A stretch of 22,295 nucleotides of DNA, taken from the NCBI GenBank assembly GCA_029784825.1, contig JAFMAU010000029.1, forward strand, positions 1 to 22,295, given 5' to 3'. This document shows positions 1-8,320 of this stretch, piece by piece; position 1 is the first letter of the stretch, and every line of letters begins with the position of its first letter. Origin of the DNA: Nitrososphaerota archaeon. GTDB taxonomy: Archaea; Thermoproteota; Nitrososphaeria; Nitrososphaerales; UBA183. The notes beneath the pieces are model-generated. The model saw only the letters and a list, made by a program, of their open reading frames with translations. It did not search any database and was not told the origin of the DNA. The translations under genes were made by a program, and so were the position numbers.

Positions 1-93
1 CCCTGGGTGTACTCGCGCGAGTTCGACCTCACCTACGCGACGAAGCTCGCCCTCGGCTGCCCCGATCTCTGCAGCCTCTACTGGATCAAGTAG
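1..93 (+). CDS. C-terminal tail of an unidentified protein (truncated by window edge)
   Basis: The first frame is open from the window edge to a TAG at 91-93, giving 30 residues that end in CSLYWIK. Codons are strongly G/C-ending, as in the next 430 bases, which suggests real coding sequence. The piece is too short to place in a family; it contains two cysteines spaced CPDLC. It belongs to the very GC-rich left edge, which differs in composition from the rest of the window. Confidence 0.35.
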   Translation, partial: PWVYSREFDLTYATKLALGCPDLCSLYWIK

Positions 94-276
94 CGCCGCG
101 GCGCCCTCTCCAGCGACCATGAGAGCGTGACCCCGACGGAGCGGCGGACGCGGCGCGCGGGCATCGAGCCGGTGCTCCTCGACCCGCTGGGCCGCTACGG
201 CGGCCGCGGCTGCCGCACCGCGCCGGACGTGCCGTCGCTGTGCCGCGAGCTTGTCTCCTCGCTGGACGCGGGCTAG
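94..276 (+). pseudogene. Possible HAD-hydrolase C-terminal remnant
   Basis: The same frame stays open from just after the TAG at 91-93 to a TAG at 274-276. The translated piece (for example RRAGIEPVLLDPLGRYGG and a tail ending LCRELVSSLDAG) resembles the C-terminal end of HAD subfamily IA hydrolases, where an 'ARAAGM..VLLDR.GR' stretch follows the last catalytic Asp motif. No upstream HAD core is present and no convincing start codon exists (GTG at 127 is possible). It is either a decayed remnant or an artefact of how this edge was joined. Family assignment is a weak recollection. Confidence 0.3.
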
Positions 277-288
277 GTTCCGCGCGCT

Positions 289-729
<441 letters not shown>

Positions 730-730
730 C

Positions 731-1951
731 ATGCCAGAGCAGGACGAATTCATGAACCTCTCGAAGATGAACTTCGACGTCTCGGAGGAGCAGTCCTTGA
801 TACTCGAGCAGGTCGACAGGGCTTGCAGGGAGTTCAGGCCGGTCGAGGACAAGTTCTACCTGGAGCGCAGAGTCAACGACCAGATCAAACCGTTCTTCGC
901 GAATGCTCACCTCCTGGGGCTCCCAGTTTCGAGGAAGTATGGGGACGGACAGGGAGCGGACATGGTGACGTACGCGCTTGCCGTGGAGAGGATCGGCAGG
1001 GAAGGCACGGGACTGAGGACGTTCTTCTCCGTGCACCTCGCGCTCGGGCAGATGACGGTCCAACATTGGGGGAGCGAGGAGCAGAAGGACAGGCTGCTCC
1101 CGCCGGCTACGAGGGGAGACGCCATACTCGCCTTCGGGTTGACCGAACCCAGCGCGGGAAGCGACCCTGCGGCGTTGAAGACTTACTTCGAAGAGAAAGG
1201 AGGGAGATACTACATCACCGGGCAGAAGATGTGGATTTCGCTGGGGTCGACTGCCAGGTACGTGCTCGTCTTCGCGTACCCGAAGGGGAAGCGAGAAGGC
1301 ATGTGCGGCTTCATACTGGATACCAAGAGTCAGGGATTCAAGGCAGAGCTGATCCAGCACAAGCTCGGACTCCCGACCGCCGACACGTCGACGCTCTATC
1401 TCGACGGCGTGGAGGTGCTGAAGGAGGACCTCCTGGGGCCACCGGGGAAGGGGATGTCGGTGGCGCTCTCAGGGCTCATGAACGGCAGGCTGAGCGTGGC
1501 CGCGGGGTGCGTCGGGGTCATCCAGGATTGCCTAGATGAATCGGTGAGGTACGCGGGGGTGAGGGTGCAGCACGGGAAACTCATCGGAAAGCACCAGCTC
1601 GTCCAGAGGCACATCGGTCTGATGTCCACCAACCTCGAGGCGGCGAAGCTGCTGCTCCTCAAAGCCGCCTTCGTCAAGCAGAAGTATGAAGAGGACCCGA
1701 AGAACACCGAACTGAGGGACATCACCGACCTCGCGTGCGCCAGGGCGAAGTACTTCGCGGCGAACGCGTCTTTCGACGCAGCCAACAGGGCGGTGCAGAT
1801 TTTCGGCGCCAATGGCTACTCACTTGAGAACAGGCCTGCGAGGCATCTGGCAGACACCCGGGTGACCATGATATACGAAGGAGCCAACGAAATCATGGAA
1901 CAGAAGCTTGCCCTGGGTTCTCTGGGAAGAGGCTTCGAGGCGTACTCCTGA
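731..1951 (+). CDS. Acyl-CoA dehydrogenase
   Basis: A 406-residue FAD enzyme of the acyl-CoA dehydrogenase family, which oxidises an acyl-CoA to the 2-enoyl-CoA and passes electrons to an electron-transfer flavoprotein. The FAD/substrate signature FGLTEPSAGSDP lies at residues 135-146 and the C-terminal signature IYEGANEI near 381-388, with Glu383 at the catalytic-base position of medium-chain and glutaryl-CoA-type enzymes. Length is normal, with N-terminal helical, middle beta and C-terminal helical domains. The start lies 1 nt after the mutase stop, with GGAG just upstream; Met8 at 752 is a less likely alternative. Context suggests branched- or short-chain acyl-CoA breakdown feeding propionyl/methylmalonyl-CoA. 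Substrate length cannot be read from sequence. Confidence 0.93.
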   Translation: MPEQDEFMNLSKMNFDVSEEQSLILEQVDRACREFRPVEDKFYLERRVNDQIKPFFANAHLLGLPVSRKYGDGQGADMVTYALAVERIGREGTGLRTFFSVHLALGQMTVQHWGSEEQKDRLLPPATRGDAILAFGLTEPSAGSDPAALKTYFEEKGGRYYITGQKMWISLGSTARYVLVFAYPKGKREGMCGFILDTKSQGFKAELIQHKLGLPTADTSTLYLDGVEVLKEDLLGPPGKGMSVALSGLMNGRLSVAAGCVGVIQDCLDESVRYAGVRVQHGKLIGKHQLVQRHIGLMSTNLEAAKLLLLKAAFVKQKYEEDPKNTELRDITDLACARAKYFAANASFDAANRAVQIFGANGYSLENRPARHLADTRVTMIYEGANEIMEQKLALGSLGRGFEAYS

Positions 1952-1966
1952 GTACGGTCCGATGCC

Positions 1967-3454
1967 ATGCTGACGCGAAGCGCCGCTCTCGCTGTGGCGG
2001 TGCTGGCCATTGTCTTGGTGTCCGGGTTCGCCTTCTACTACGGCTCGTACCTCCCGTCGCAGCCTCAATGCGACCCGGTCGCTCCCGGGTCAGTCTTGAG
2101 GAGCCAGGTCACCAGCACCACGTTCGGTGGGGTCACCGAATACAAGCTCCCGAGCCAGGGAAGGTGGCCCAACGCGATTGCCACTGCCCCTGATGGTTCT
2201 GTCTGGTTCGCGGAGGAAGAGGTCCCCGGGGTGGCCCATCTTTATCCCATCAACGGGACACTGGTGGAGTACGCGTGGCCGGGCTACCCCGTCCCCAAAG
2301 CCCCCGACTGCCTGTACTCTGCGAGCTCTTCAGGGCTTGCCCTGTGGGACGGGAGGGTCTGGGCCGCGGACGAGTTCAACAACGCGATCCTCGGGGTGAA
2401 CCCAGCCGACGGATCTACTGTAAGAGTGAACACTACATCCGCCGCGCAGTTCCCATACTGGCTCGCCGTGGGGCCCGACGGAAACCTGTGGTTCACCTCC
2501 GACAACACCCCCGGCGCGCTGGGGAGGATCTTTCCCAACCTGACCCTGTCTGTGGTCAGACTGCAGGGGATAGGCGCGGACGAACCCATCCAGCTGACAT
2601 TCGTGAACTCCTCGCTCGCATTCATAGCCGCGCTCAATGAGCAGGAGAACGCCACCACCAAGGGGTGCGTATGCACTGGGCACATCTACGCCTTCGACCC
2701 CTCTGAAGTCTCGTCGTCGATTACTCCGGTGGTGGTTGGGGGAAACTACACCCTGCAGCTCCCCACCAGTGTCTCGTTTTCCGACGGGCGGATATGGGTC
2801 GCGCAGCACGGGCCGTCGAGCGTGCTGAGCTACGACTTCGCGACTGGGCAGTGGACGAAATACCCCACGTCGACCGTGCCCTGGTCCACCAGCCTCCCGC
2901 TGGTCATAGCGGCTAACGGGAGCCAGGTCTGGTTCAACGAGCACTACGCGAACAAGATAGCCATGCTTGACAGCAACGCAGGTACCCTCACCGAGTTGAG
3001 CGAATCGAACCCCCCTGCTTCAAGTCCTGCGGGAATCCAGAACGACGAGGCGATTTCGCTCGGAGCCGGAGGCCTCTGGTTCACGTCAGAGACGGGCAAC
3101 TACGTCGGCTTCATCAGCTCAAGCTACATGCCTGGCTTCGGGATCGCTTCTGCGGGAAACGGCACGCTCTCCCTGCCCCGGGGCGCGGGGACCTCCGTCG
3201 CGTTCCGCGTGTCAGGGTCATGGCCCACTGCGCTGGCCGTCAACGCTTCAGACTCCGAGGGGTACACCTCCGTGCCGAACCTTCTCCACATCGCCCCGGT
3301 CGTCTCGAGCATACCAGCGGGGAGCGCCCCCTACACCCTCGAGGTGAGCCTCAGCGCAGCCCAGACGACACCCGCGGGGAGGTACGTAGTGGCAGTGACC
3401 CTGACCGAGGGCGGGGTCCAGCAGACGGCTTACCTGTTCGTCGACGTGACTTGA
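1967..3454 (+). CDS. Membrane-anchored Vgb/NHL-like beta-propeller protein with C-terminal beta domain
   Basis: 495 residues. Residues 4-25 form one hydrophobic helix (uncleaved anchor or signal), so the rest is probably outside the cell. Repeats of the 'PDG.(L/V)WF(A/T)' type (PDGSVWFAE 76-83, PDGNLWFTSD 170-179, VWFNEHYANKIAMLD 321-335, GLWFTSETGNYVGFI 369-383) are typical of the virginiamycin B lyase/NHL propeller fold. About 100 C-terminal residues after 390 look like an all-beta (Ig-like) domain. Many N-x-S/T sequons fit an archaeal surface glycoprotein. The cysteines (C35, C115, C234, C236) could form disulfides. Lyase activity should not be assumed, since most such archaeal proteins are uncharacterised surface propellers. 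It lies 15 nt after the dehydrogenase with no obvious ribosome site. Confidence 0.8.
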   Translation: MLTRSAALAVAVLAIVLVSGFAFYYGSYLPSQPQCDPVAPGSVLRSQVTSTTFGGVTEYKLPSQGRWPNAIATAPDGSVWFAEEEVPGVAHLYPINGTLVEYAWPGYPVPKAPDCLYSASSSGLALWDGRVWAADEFNNAILGVNPADGSTVRVNTTSAAQFPYWLAVGPDGNLWFTSDNTPGALGRIFPNLTLSVVRLQGIGADEPIQLTFVNSSLAFIAALNEQENATTKGCVCTGHIYAFDPSEVSSSITPVVVGGNYTLQLPTSVSFSDGRIWVAQHGPSSVLSYDFATGQWTKYPTSTVPWSTSLPLVIAANGSQVWFNEHYANKIAMLDSNAGTLTELSESNPPASSPAGIQNDEAISLGAGGLWFTSETGNYVGFISSSYMPGFGIASAGNGTLSLPRGAGTSVAFRVSGSWPTALAVNASDSEGYTSVPNLLHIAPVVSSIPAGSAPYTLEVSLSAAQTTPAGRYVVAVTLTEGGVQQTAYLFVDVT

Positions 3455-3459
3455 ACGAG

Positions 3460-4176
3460 TCAGCGGGTGACAGACATGGCGAGCAGGAGAGCAGCCGCGA
3501 AGACGACTGTTGCAACGACTCCTTTCAGGATTGACTCGAGCCTGGACGTCACCTGAGACGCCGTACCTTCCCTTCTTAGGGCCTTGTAGGGCCTTGACGC
3601 GCTGATCTCGATGAAGGCCGTGCTGAACCCGAAGGCGCCCGCCGCCAGCGAAGAGAGGGCGAGGGCGTCAGTTTGCACCACGTAACCGGCCAGGACAGGG
3701 AGGAACCCCCATGAGAAGGCGAACCAGAAATCGGTGTGGAACGCCCCCCTGAACAGTTCGAGGTTGTATGCGAGCAGAAAGAAGACCTCCGCGACCCCGA
3801 TTGGAATGAGGAGCGGTGCCGCTGAAATCGCGTAGTAGAGCCCGATGGCCAGAGCAGGGACCAGGCCCCCCACGGCGAGGGCTGCGAGCTGCCTCCGCGT
3901 GAGGAAGTCCCCCCATGGCTTGTTTGGGGCCATGGCGTCGAGCGAATGCGCTGAGACTCCGACCGCGAGAAGATAGACCGCCGCCATCCCGAACATCCTG
4001 TCGTAATTGACCGCAGGGGAGACGAGGGACCCCACTAGGACGTAGCAGGCGTTCATCATAGAGTAGGGATAGAAGCTCAGTCCAAGCATGAGCCTGAACT
4101 TCCGGGGACCGAACCCCGGGACCCACCATTCGTTTTCACGCGTCCCAGACCCCTCACTAGACAACGACGGTTTCAT
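3460..4176 (-). CDS. Multi-spanning membrane protein of unknown function
   Basis: 238 residues with about six or seven hydrophobic segments (near residues 30-55, 62-80, 98-118, 120-138, 148-165, 170-188, 215-235). A short polar loop, AHSLDAMAPNKPWGDFLT, follows the second segment, and YNLELFRGAFHTDFWF precedes a later one. The overall pattern loosely recalls UbiA-type prenyltransferases, but the Asp-rich NDxxDxxxD motifs are not present, so I do not assign that activity. The gene is convergent with the propeller gene (5 nt apart) and divergent from a UbiE-like methyltransferase across a 100-nt gap. A role near membrane lipids or quinones is only suggested by that neighbour. No function assigned. 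Confidence 0.7.
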   Translation of the reverse strand: MKPSLSSEGSGTRENEWWVPGFGPRKFRLMLGLSFYPYSMMNACYVLVGSLVSPAVNYDRMFGMAAVYLLAVGVSAHSLDAMAPNKPWGDFLTRRQLAALAVGGLVPALAIGLYYAISAAPLLIPIGVAEVFFLLAYNLELFRGAFHTDFWFAFSWGFLPVLAGYVVQTDALALSSLAAGAFGFSTAFIEISASRPYKALRREGTASQVTSRLESILKGVVATVVFAAALLLAMSVTR

Positions 4177-4276
4177 ACAGGACTCTGCGCCCTATTGACC
4201 GTTTCCGGCGTGTAGTCGCGGGGGCGTCGAGGGGTTAATTGCGGAGGGGAATGACTGCGGAGCGGGTTCGATCCGT

Positions 4277-5023
4277 GTGGAGCTGAGAGAGAAGTCGAGG
4301 AAGATCTTCGCCGGGCTGGCCGGTTCGTACGAGCTGACGCTCGACTTGGCTACCTTCTACCAAGACAGGCTTTGGAAGGACTGGGTGGCGGAGAGGATCG
4401 GCGCTCCTCCAGGGAGGCTGGTCCTGGACATCGGATGCGGGACGCTGGTCCTCGAAGACCGGATGAAGAACCTGGGGGCCAGGTTCGTTGGGCTAGACCT
4501 GTCCCAAGAGATGCTCAGCATTGCGCGGACGAAGGACGCGTCCAGCGTCGAGCTCCTTGCCAACGCGGATGCAGAGTTCCTGCCGTTCACCGACGGTTCG
4601 TTCGATTCCGTTGTGAGCTGCTACGTCCCGAAGTATGTGGGCGCCGCGATGTTCGCCAGGGAACTCGCGAGGGTGACTCGGCCGGGCGCAGACGTGTTGC
4701 TCTATGACTTCGCCAGGCCGGAAGGGCCGCTTGCGCCGTTCCTCCTTGCTTACATCATGGCCGGCCTGCGAGCCATCGGTCTCGGGCTGAGACTGGCAGG
4801 GAGACCAGAGTCGACGACTTTCCGCGAGCTCCCCGGCATCATAGACACCACCCGCTGGGACACCGAGCTCCCCCTGGCCTTGCGACGGTGTGGATTCGAA
4901 CAAGTGGAGACTGCGAGGTTTGCCGGCGGCGTGCTCTTCGCCTATTGGGGGAAGAGGGGAAGAGACAATATATCTCAGGAACGGCACCTCAGAACGAAAA
5001 ACGGTGAAGTGGGTCGCGCGTGA
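4277..5023 (+). CDS. Class I SAM-dependent methyltransferase, UbiE/MenG-like
   Basis: 248 residues. The SAM-binding motif I is LVLDIGCGT at 48-56, the acidic end of strand 2 is in VGLDLSQEML (71-80), and the adenine-contact region is NADAEFLPFTDGSFDSVV (96-113). The N-terminus (IFAGLAGSYELTLDL) resembles the 'F..IA..YD..N' start of UbiE/MenG quinone C-methylases, making a quinone or other lipid the likeliest substrate, though that subgroup is broad. GTG at 4277 is the start; a TTAATT TATA-like box sits near 4234-4239. The last ~20 residues after AYWGKRG are unlike the family and may be a loose tail. Confidence 0.82.
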   Translation: MELREKSRKIFAGLAGSYELTLDLATFYQDRLWKDWVAERIGAPPGRLVLDIGCGTLVLEDRMKNLGARFVGLDLSQEMLSIARTKDASSVELLANADAEFLPFTDGSFDSVVSCYVPKYVGAAMFARELARVTRPGADVLLYDFARPEGPLAPFLLAYIMAGLRAIGLGLRLAGRPESTTFRELPGIIDTTRWDTELPLALRRCGFEQVETARFAGGVLFAYWGKRGRDNISQERHLRTKNGEVGRA

Positions 5024-5275
5024 GACGAACAAGGCGTACAGGATCGCATTCCCAAGCGTGATCAAGAAGCGCAGCGTCCCCATGGCAGAGTCCACCCTCG
5101 CGCGCGCTGAGCTTGTTTCGGATGCGACGAAAATCGCCGGTCGATCTGGCACGGTGTTCGCCGACTCGTCCCTTGAGCCGGTGAGACGCGAGGTCGCTGC
5201 AGCAGGGTTCAGAGACGTAGCACGCGACAACAGCGAGCCCCAGCTCCCACCGCAGGTCCATCACCACCGGGACTG
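5024..5275. other. 252-nt gap with ambiguous coding potential
   Basis: No gene can be assigned with confidence. On the plus strand a frame open to 5330 (for example from GTG near 5004) has strongly G/C third positions, but its third positions coincide with those of a minus-strand frame that contains a hydrophobic stretch (MGTLRFLITLGNAILYALF). Base composition therefore cannot decide between the two. Neither product resembles a family I know. The transporter downstream could also begin later than 5276, leaving this as a leader or decayed gene. Confidence 0.3.
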
Positions 5276-6511
5276 GTGGGGCCGACCGGTAGGGAACCCC
5301 GGGCTGGTTTACGCCAGACCTCAGAGTTGAGCGGCGAGCGGGTCGGCGGGCCCCTGCCAATATTCACAGCGAAGGGAGTGCGGGTCTTCGTTTCAGGGCT
5401 CCTCAGCGTCGCGCTCCCGTTCTATCTCAGGGTTATCGGCTACGGGCCTCTGTTTCAGGGTATCGCGCTCGTGGCGATACTGGCGGGAAACGCAGTCTCG
5501 AACGTGGCCGTCACCTATCTCGACTGGGTAGCAGGCAGGCGAAGGCTGCTTCAGGCATTCAGTCTGCTCATGGTCGCCGCTGGCGCAGTCCTCGCCCTGA
5601 ACACCTCCCCCATCCCTATACTTGTTGCGTGTTTCGTGGGGAACATCAGCAGCACTGGAACAGAGGCGGGGCCCTTCCAGTCGATAGAGGCAGGGACCTT
5701 GCCCGAGCTGGCCCAATCGGGGTCGACTGTGAAAGTGTTCGGGAGGTACAACCTCATCGGATATTCTGCGGCGGCTGTAGGACAGCTCGCCGCTGCCGGC
5801 CCGGGGTTGCTCGGCAACAGTCTGGCGGCATTCCGGGGCGTGTTCCTTGCGTTCTCGCTGGCAGGCGCACTGCTCTTCGTTGTCTACAGCAGGATCCAAG
5901 GCATCGAAAGAGGGAGGTCGACGAAACCCGGGCTCGGGCACCTTGGTGCGCAGGCGCGGAAGGACCTGGTGCGCCTTTCTGGACTTTTTTCTGTCGACGC
6001 CTTCGGAGGAGTCTTTGTCACGACGTATCTCCTTTCCATCTGGTTCAACTCCACCTACGGCCTGCAGCTCGTTTTACTGGGGCCGATCTTCTTCGTCGCC
6101 GCTGTGATCTCCGCGGCTTCAACCTATGGAGCGGCACTGATCGCGGTCAGGTTGGGGAACCTCAGGACTATGGTGTACACCCACCTCCTTTCAAGCGCAC
6201 TGCTCGTACTCCTGGGACTAGCAGGATCCCTCTTCCTCGCGCTCGCGTTCCTGTTCTTGAGGCAGAGCTTCTCTCAGATGGACGTGCCGACGAGACAGGC
6301 CCTCATGTCAGAAATGTTTCAGAGCCAAGAGCGAGTCCAGGCCTACGCGGTCACAAACACCATGCGGAGCGCCGGGTCAGCCTTCGCAGGCCCGGTGGCT
6401 GCAGGGATCCTTGGGCTCGGGCTTGTTTCGGCTGTGCCCTTCGCTGGCGGTGGTACGAAGATTGTCTATGACCTGATGACGTTCTTCTCCTTCCGCAAGC
6501 GATACCGCTGA
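5276..6511 (+). CDS. Major facilitator superfamily transporter
   Basis: Up to 411 residues with about 10-12 hydrophobic helices, the first at about residues 37-55. Charged loop DWVAGRRR (83-90) takes the place of the usual motif A between helices 2 and 3, and RQSFSQMDVPTR (329-340) is a signature seen in a subgroup of prokaryotic MFS proteins. Substrate unknown. The GTG at 5276 gives an implausible hydrophilic leader of ~28 residues. TTG at 5327 or GTG at 5378 would place the start next to the first helix, so the true start is uncertain. The C-terminus (FFSFRKRYR) is basic and cytosolic. It is convergent with the FAD oxidoreductase across a 108-nt gap that holds nothing recognisable. Confidence 0.82.
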   Translation: MGPTGREPRAGLRQTSELSGERVGGPLPIFTAKGVRVFVSGLLSVALPFYLRVIGYGPLFQGIALVAILAGNAVSNVAVTYLDWVAGRRRLLQAFSLLMVAAGAVLALNTSPIPILVACFVGNISSTGTEAGPFQSIEAGTLPELAQSGSTVKVFGRYNLIGYSAAAVGQLAAAGPGLLGNSLAAFRGVFLAFSLAGALLFVVYSRIQGIERGRSTKPGLGHLGAQARKDLVRLSGLFSVDAFGGVFVTTYLLSIWFNSTYGLQLVLLGPIFFVAAVISAASTYGAALIAVRLGNLRTMVYTHLLSSALLVLLGLAGSLFLALAFLFLRQSFSQMDVPTRQALMSEMFQSQERVQAYAVTNTMRSAGSAFAGPVAAGILGLGLVSAVPFAGGGTKIVYDLMTFFSFRKRYR

Positions 6512-6619
6512 CCGCACGGCCCCTTCCAGGCAGGAGGAGTGGTTTCGCCGCGCACTGCTTGCTCTGGCACTAGGCCGCTGAGCAGCAGGTCGACCCCCGG
6601 TCCCGAGGCAGAGAGCATC

Positions 6620-7936
6620 TCAGAGCCGGTCGACCACCCAACGATAGTCCCACCCAGGTATCTGCCCTGGGGCTTCGCGTTCTTTGAAGCTCGGGAGGAC
6701 CCCTTCTTCGCGGAGTTTCTCAAGGACCATCGCGGAATATGCGGGCGCTCCTGTCGCACCCGGCGAATTGTAGTTGATGATGTGGGCAGACCCTTCGCCC
6801 GTTATGAGCAGCGCCTCTGGGACGAACCCCTTGTCGTCGACGACCGAGGACCTTACGCCAAAGACCGCGCGCCTGTTCAGCATGCCTGCCTCGAGCCCAG
6901 GAACGAACCTCCTCACCCGGCCGCACATCGCTCCTTTGGAAAGGGAACTCCTCCACTCCCCAATCACCATCCTGAGGAATCTCCTGTTCGCGAACAGCCT
7001 CGCCTTCGGCTCGACCGGTCTGGACAGCAAGGAAAGAGCCTGCGAAAGGCCGGCCCCCGAGTAGACGTACGGGCCGGGGACGACCACTGCGTTCGGCCCG
7101 ATCTGCCTGGTGCCGTCTGCTCTGACGACGAAGTGAGGGTCGAGGAACGGGTACTGAGGGAACTTCGGCGGCCTGTAGATGTTCGTAGAGACGCGGGATG
7201 CGAAGGGCTCGTCGACGGCCCAATACTCTCCCCGGAAGTTGAGTACGGCGTAGCCGGTCGCGAGGCCGAGCGTGTTGGCTACTTCAAGTGCGCCGCCCCC
7301 GGCGGCGTTCAGGAGGAACCCGCACGTCACTTCGGTCCTAGCTCCCACACCCTGGAGGGTGACTCTCACAGTCCCGGCCTCCCTGCCAAGCGCCGTCACC
7401 CTCCGTTGCCCCAGGAACTGCACCCCCCTGGCGACGAGGATCTTCCAGACATGGCGGGTGAAGGCGCCAAAGTCGACGGAGGCGTCGGTCTTCGAAAGCA
7501 ACCCTGCCCTGCACCTGACTTCGGGTTCTCGGGATGCGGCGCCCCTGCCGTCCATCAGGTCGAGCTCCGACTCGTCCATCCCGTTCGCCAACCCCCACGC
7601 TCGGTATTCCTCCAGGACGCGGACTTCTTCCTCCTCCACCGCGACGTTCATCGTTCCCGTGGCTTTCCATGGGAGCCTCGAAGATTTCGCGAGGTTCTCC
7701 CACATGGGGTGCGAAAGGAGCGTAGTGCGTGCGAACGCCTTCTTCCTCTGCGGGTTCAGGTAGTACGGCCTGTGGATCACGCCGGTGTTCCGCGATGAGG
7801 CGTGCATGGCCGCTCCCGGCGCCGTGTCGACGAGCGCGATGGAGCAGTCGTAGATGGAGGTCAGCCAGTATGCGAGCGTTACGCCGAGAACTCCTGCCCC
7901 TACGATGAGGACGTCGAAGCGGGGCGAGCTTGCCAT
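6620..7936 (-). CDS. FAD-dependent oxidoreductase, L-2-hydroxyglutarate oxidase (LhgO)-like
   Basis: 438 residues of the DAO/glycerol-3-phosphate dehydrogenase superfamily. The N-terminal dinucleotide-binding GAGVLG is at 13-18, and HASSRNTGVIHRPYY (45-59) corresponds to the 'H.SGRNSGVIH.G.YY' signature of LhgO-type 2-hydroxyacid oxidases. A C-terminal stretch LLITGEGSAHIINYNSPGAT supplies the second FAD contact. The family oxidises L-2-hydroxyglutarate or similar 2-hydroxy acids to 2-oxo acids; the exact substrate here is inferred. It follows aIF1A by 39 nt on the same strand, so it may be the third gene of the helicase-aIF1A unit, an odd pairing in function. Confidence 0.85.
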   Translation of the reverse strand: MASSPRFDVLIVGAGVLGVTLAYWLTSIYDCSIALVDTAPGAAMHASSRNTGVIHRPYYLNPQRKKAFARTTLLSHPMWENLAKSSRLPWKATGTMNVAVEEEEVRVLEEYRAWGLANGMDESELDLMDGRGAASREPEVRCRAGLLSKTDASVDFGAFTRHVWKILVARGVQFLGQRRVTALGREAGTVRVTLQGVGARTEVTCGFLLNAAGGGALEVANTLGLATGYAVLNFRGEYWAVDEPFASRVSTNIYRPPKFPQYPFLDPHFVVRADGTRQIGPNAVVVPGPYVYSGAGLSQALSLLSRPVEPKARLFANRRFLRMVIGEWRSSLSKGAMCGRVRRFVPGLEAGMLNRRAVFGVRSSVVDDKGFVPEALLITGEGSAHIINYNSPGATGAPAYSAMVLEKLREEGVLPSFKEREAPGQIPGWDYRWVVDRL

Positions 7937-7975
7937 GGCGACGCGGTCAGTGGAAGCGGCGTAAAGGCTCTTGTT

Positions 7976-8281
7976 CTAGATGCCCTTCAGGTATCCGTTC
8001 GAGTCGAGCCACTGTGCGTGGGCCGCTATGTATCGCCATAGTATGTCGGCTTTGCTGTTGTCGAAGTCCCAGGGTGCGACGAGGACTACGTCTCCTTCCC
8101 TGATCCACATCCTCCGTTTCAGCTTCCCTCTGATCCTGCAGTGGCGGGTGTTACCGTCGGCGCACTTCACGATGACCTGGTCGCCCCCCGTCATCTTGAT
8201 CGCTCTGCCAAGGATCTCGCCCTGCTGGGGCATGACCAGTTCCTTGAGGTTCGCTTCGCTGAGGACCTTCCGCTTTCCCAT
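7976..8281 (-). CDS. eif1A: Translation initiation factor aIF1A
   Basis: 101 residues with the S1-like OB fold of archaeal/eukaryotic IF1A. The start MGKRKVLSEANLKELVMPQQGE leads into GEILGRAIKMTGGDQVIVKC, then RIRGKLKRRMWIREGDVVLV and WRYIAAHAQWL. The factor binds the small ribosomal subunit A site during initiation. The usual length of about 100-110 residues is met, with a short C-terminal tail. ATG at 8281 lies 33 nt downstream of the helicase stop. A TATA-like box and a perfect palindrome lie in that interval, so the gene may have its own regulated promoter. This gene is the clearest marker that the DNA is archaeal. Confidence 0.97.
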   Translation of the reverse strand: MGKRKVLSEANLKELVMPQQGEILGRAIKMTGGDQVIVKCADGNTRHCRIRGKLKRRMWIREGDVVLVAPWDFDNSKADILWRYIAAHAQWLDSNGYLKGI

Positions 8282-8289
8282 CCTGTTTC

Positions 8290-8304
8290 AAGGCACGGTG
8301 CCTT
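8290..8304. promoter_or_regulatory. Perfect 15-nt palindrome upstream of aIF1A
   Basis: AAGGCAC-G-GTGCCTT has 7-bp arms around one base, 9 nt upstream of the aIF1A ATG and just downstream of a TTAAAA box. A one-base loop makes an RNA hairpin less natural, so an operator is the better reading. The binding factor is unknown. Confidence 0.5.
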
Positions 8305-8312
8305 TTGGCTGA

Positions 8313-8320
8313 TTTTAACG
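8313..8320 (-). promoter_or_regulatory. TATA-like box for aIF1A
   Basis: On the minus strand the sequence reads CGTTAAAA, overlapping the helicase stop codon and centred about 33 nt before the aIF1A ATG. The spacing suits an archaeal promoter giving a transcript with a very short leader. The composition match is modest. Confidence 0.4.

Noticed and set aside
2330..2944. 204-codon minus-strand open frame
   Set aside because: Antisense to the propeller gene; low-complexity Gly/Arg-rich product.
3460..4176. UbiA prenyltransferase assignment
   Set aside because: Hydrophobic pattern is suggestive, but both Asp-rich catalytic motifs are absent.
4493..5230. 245-codon minus-strand open frame
   Set aside because: Most of it is antisense to the methyltransferase. 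Only its first part (5024-5230) lies in the ambiguous gap and is noted there.
6539..7798. 419-codon open frame on the plus strand
   Set aside because: It runs antisense to the LhgO-like oxidoreductase, which has clear FAD motifs. The plus product is Arg/Pro-rich and resembles nothing.
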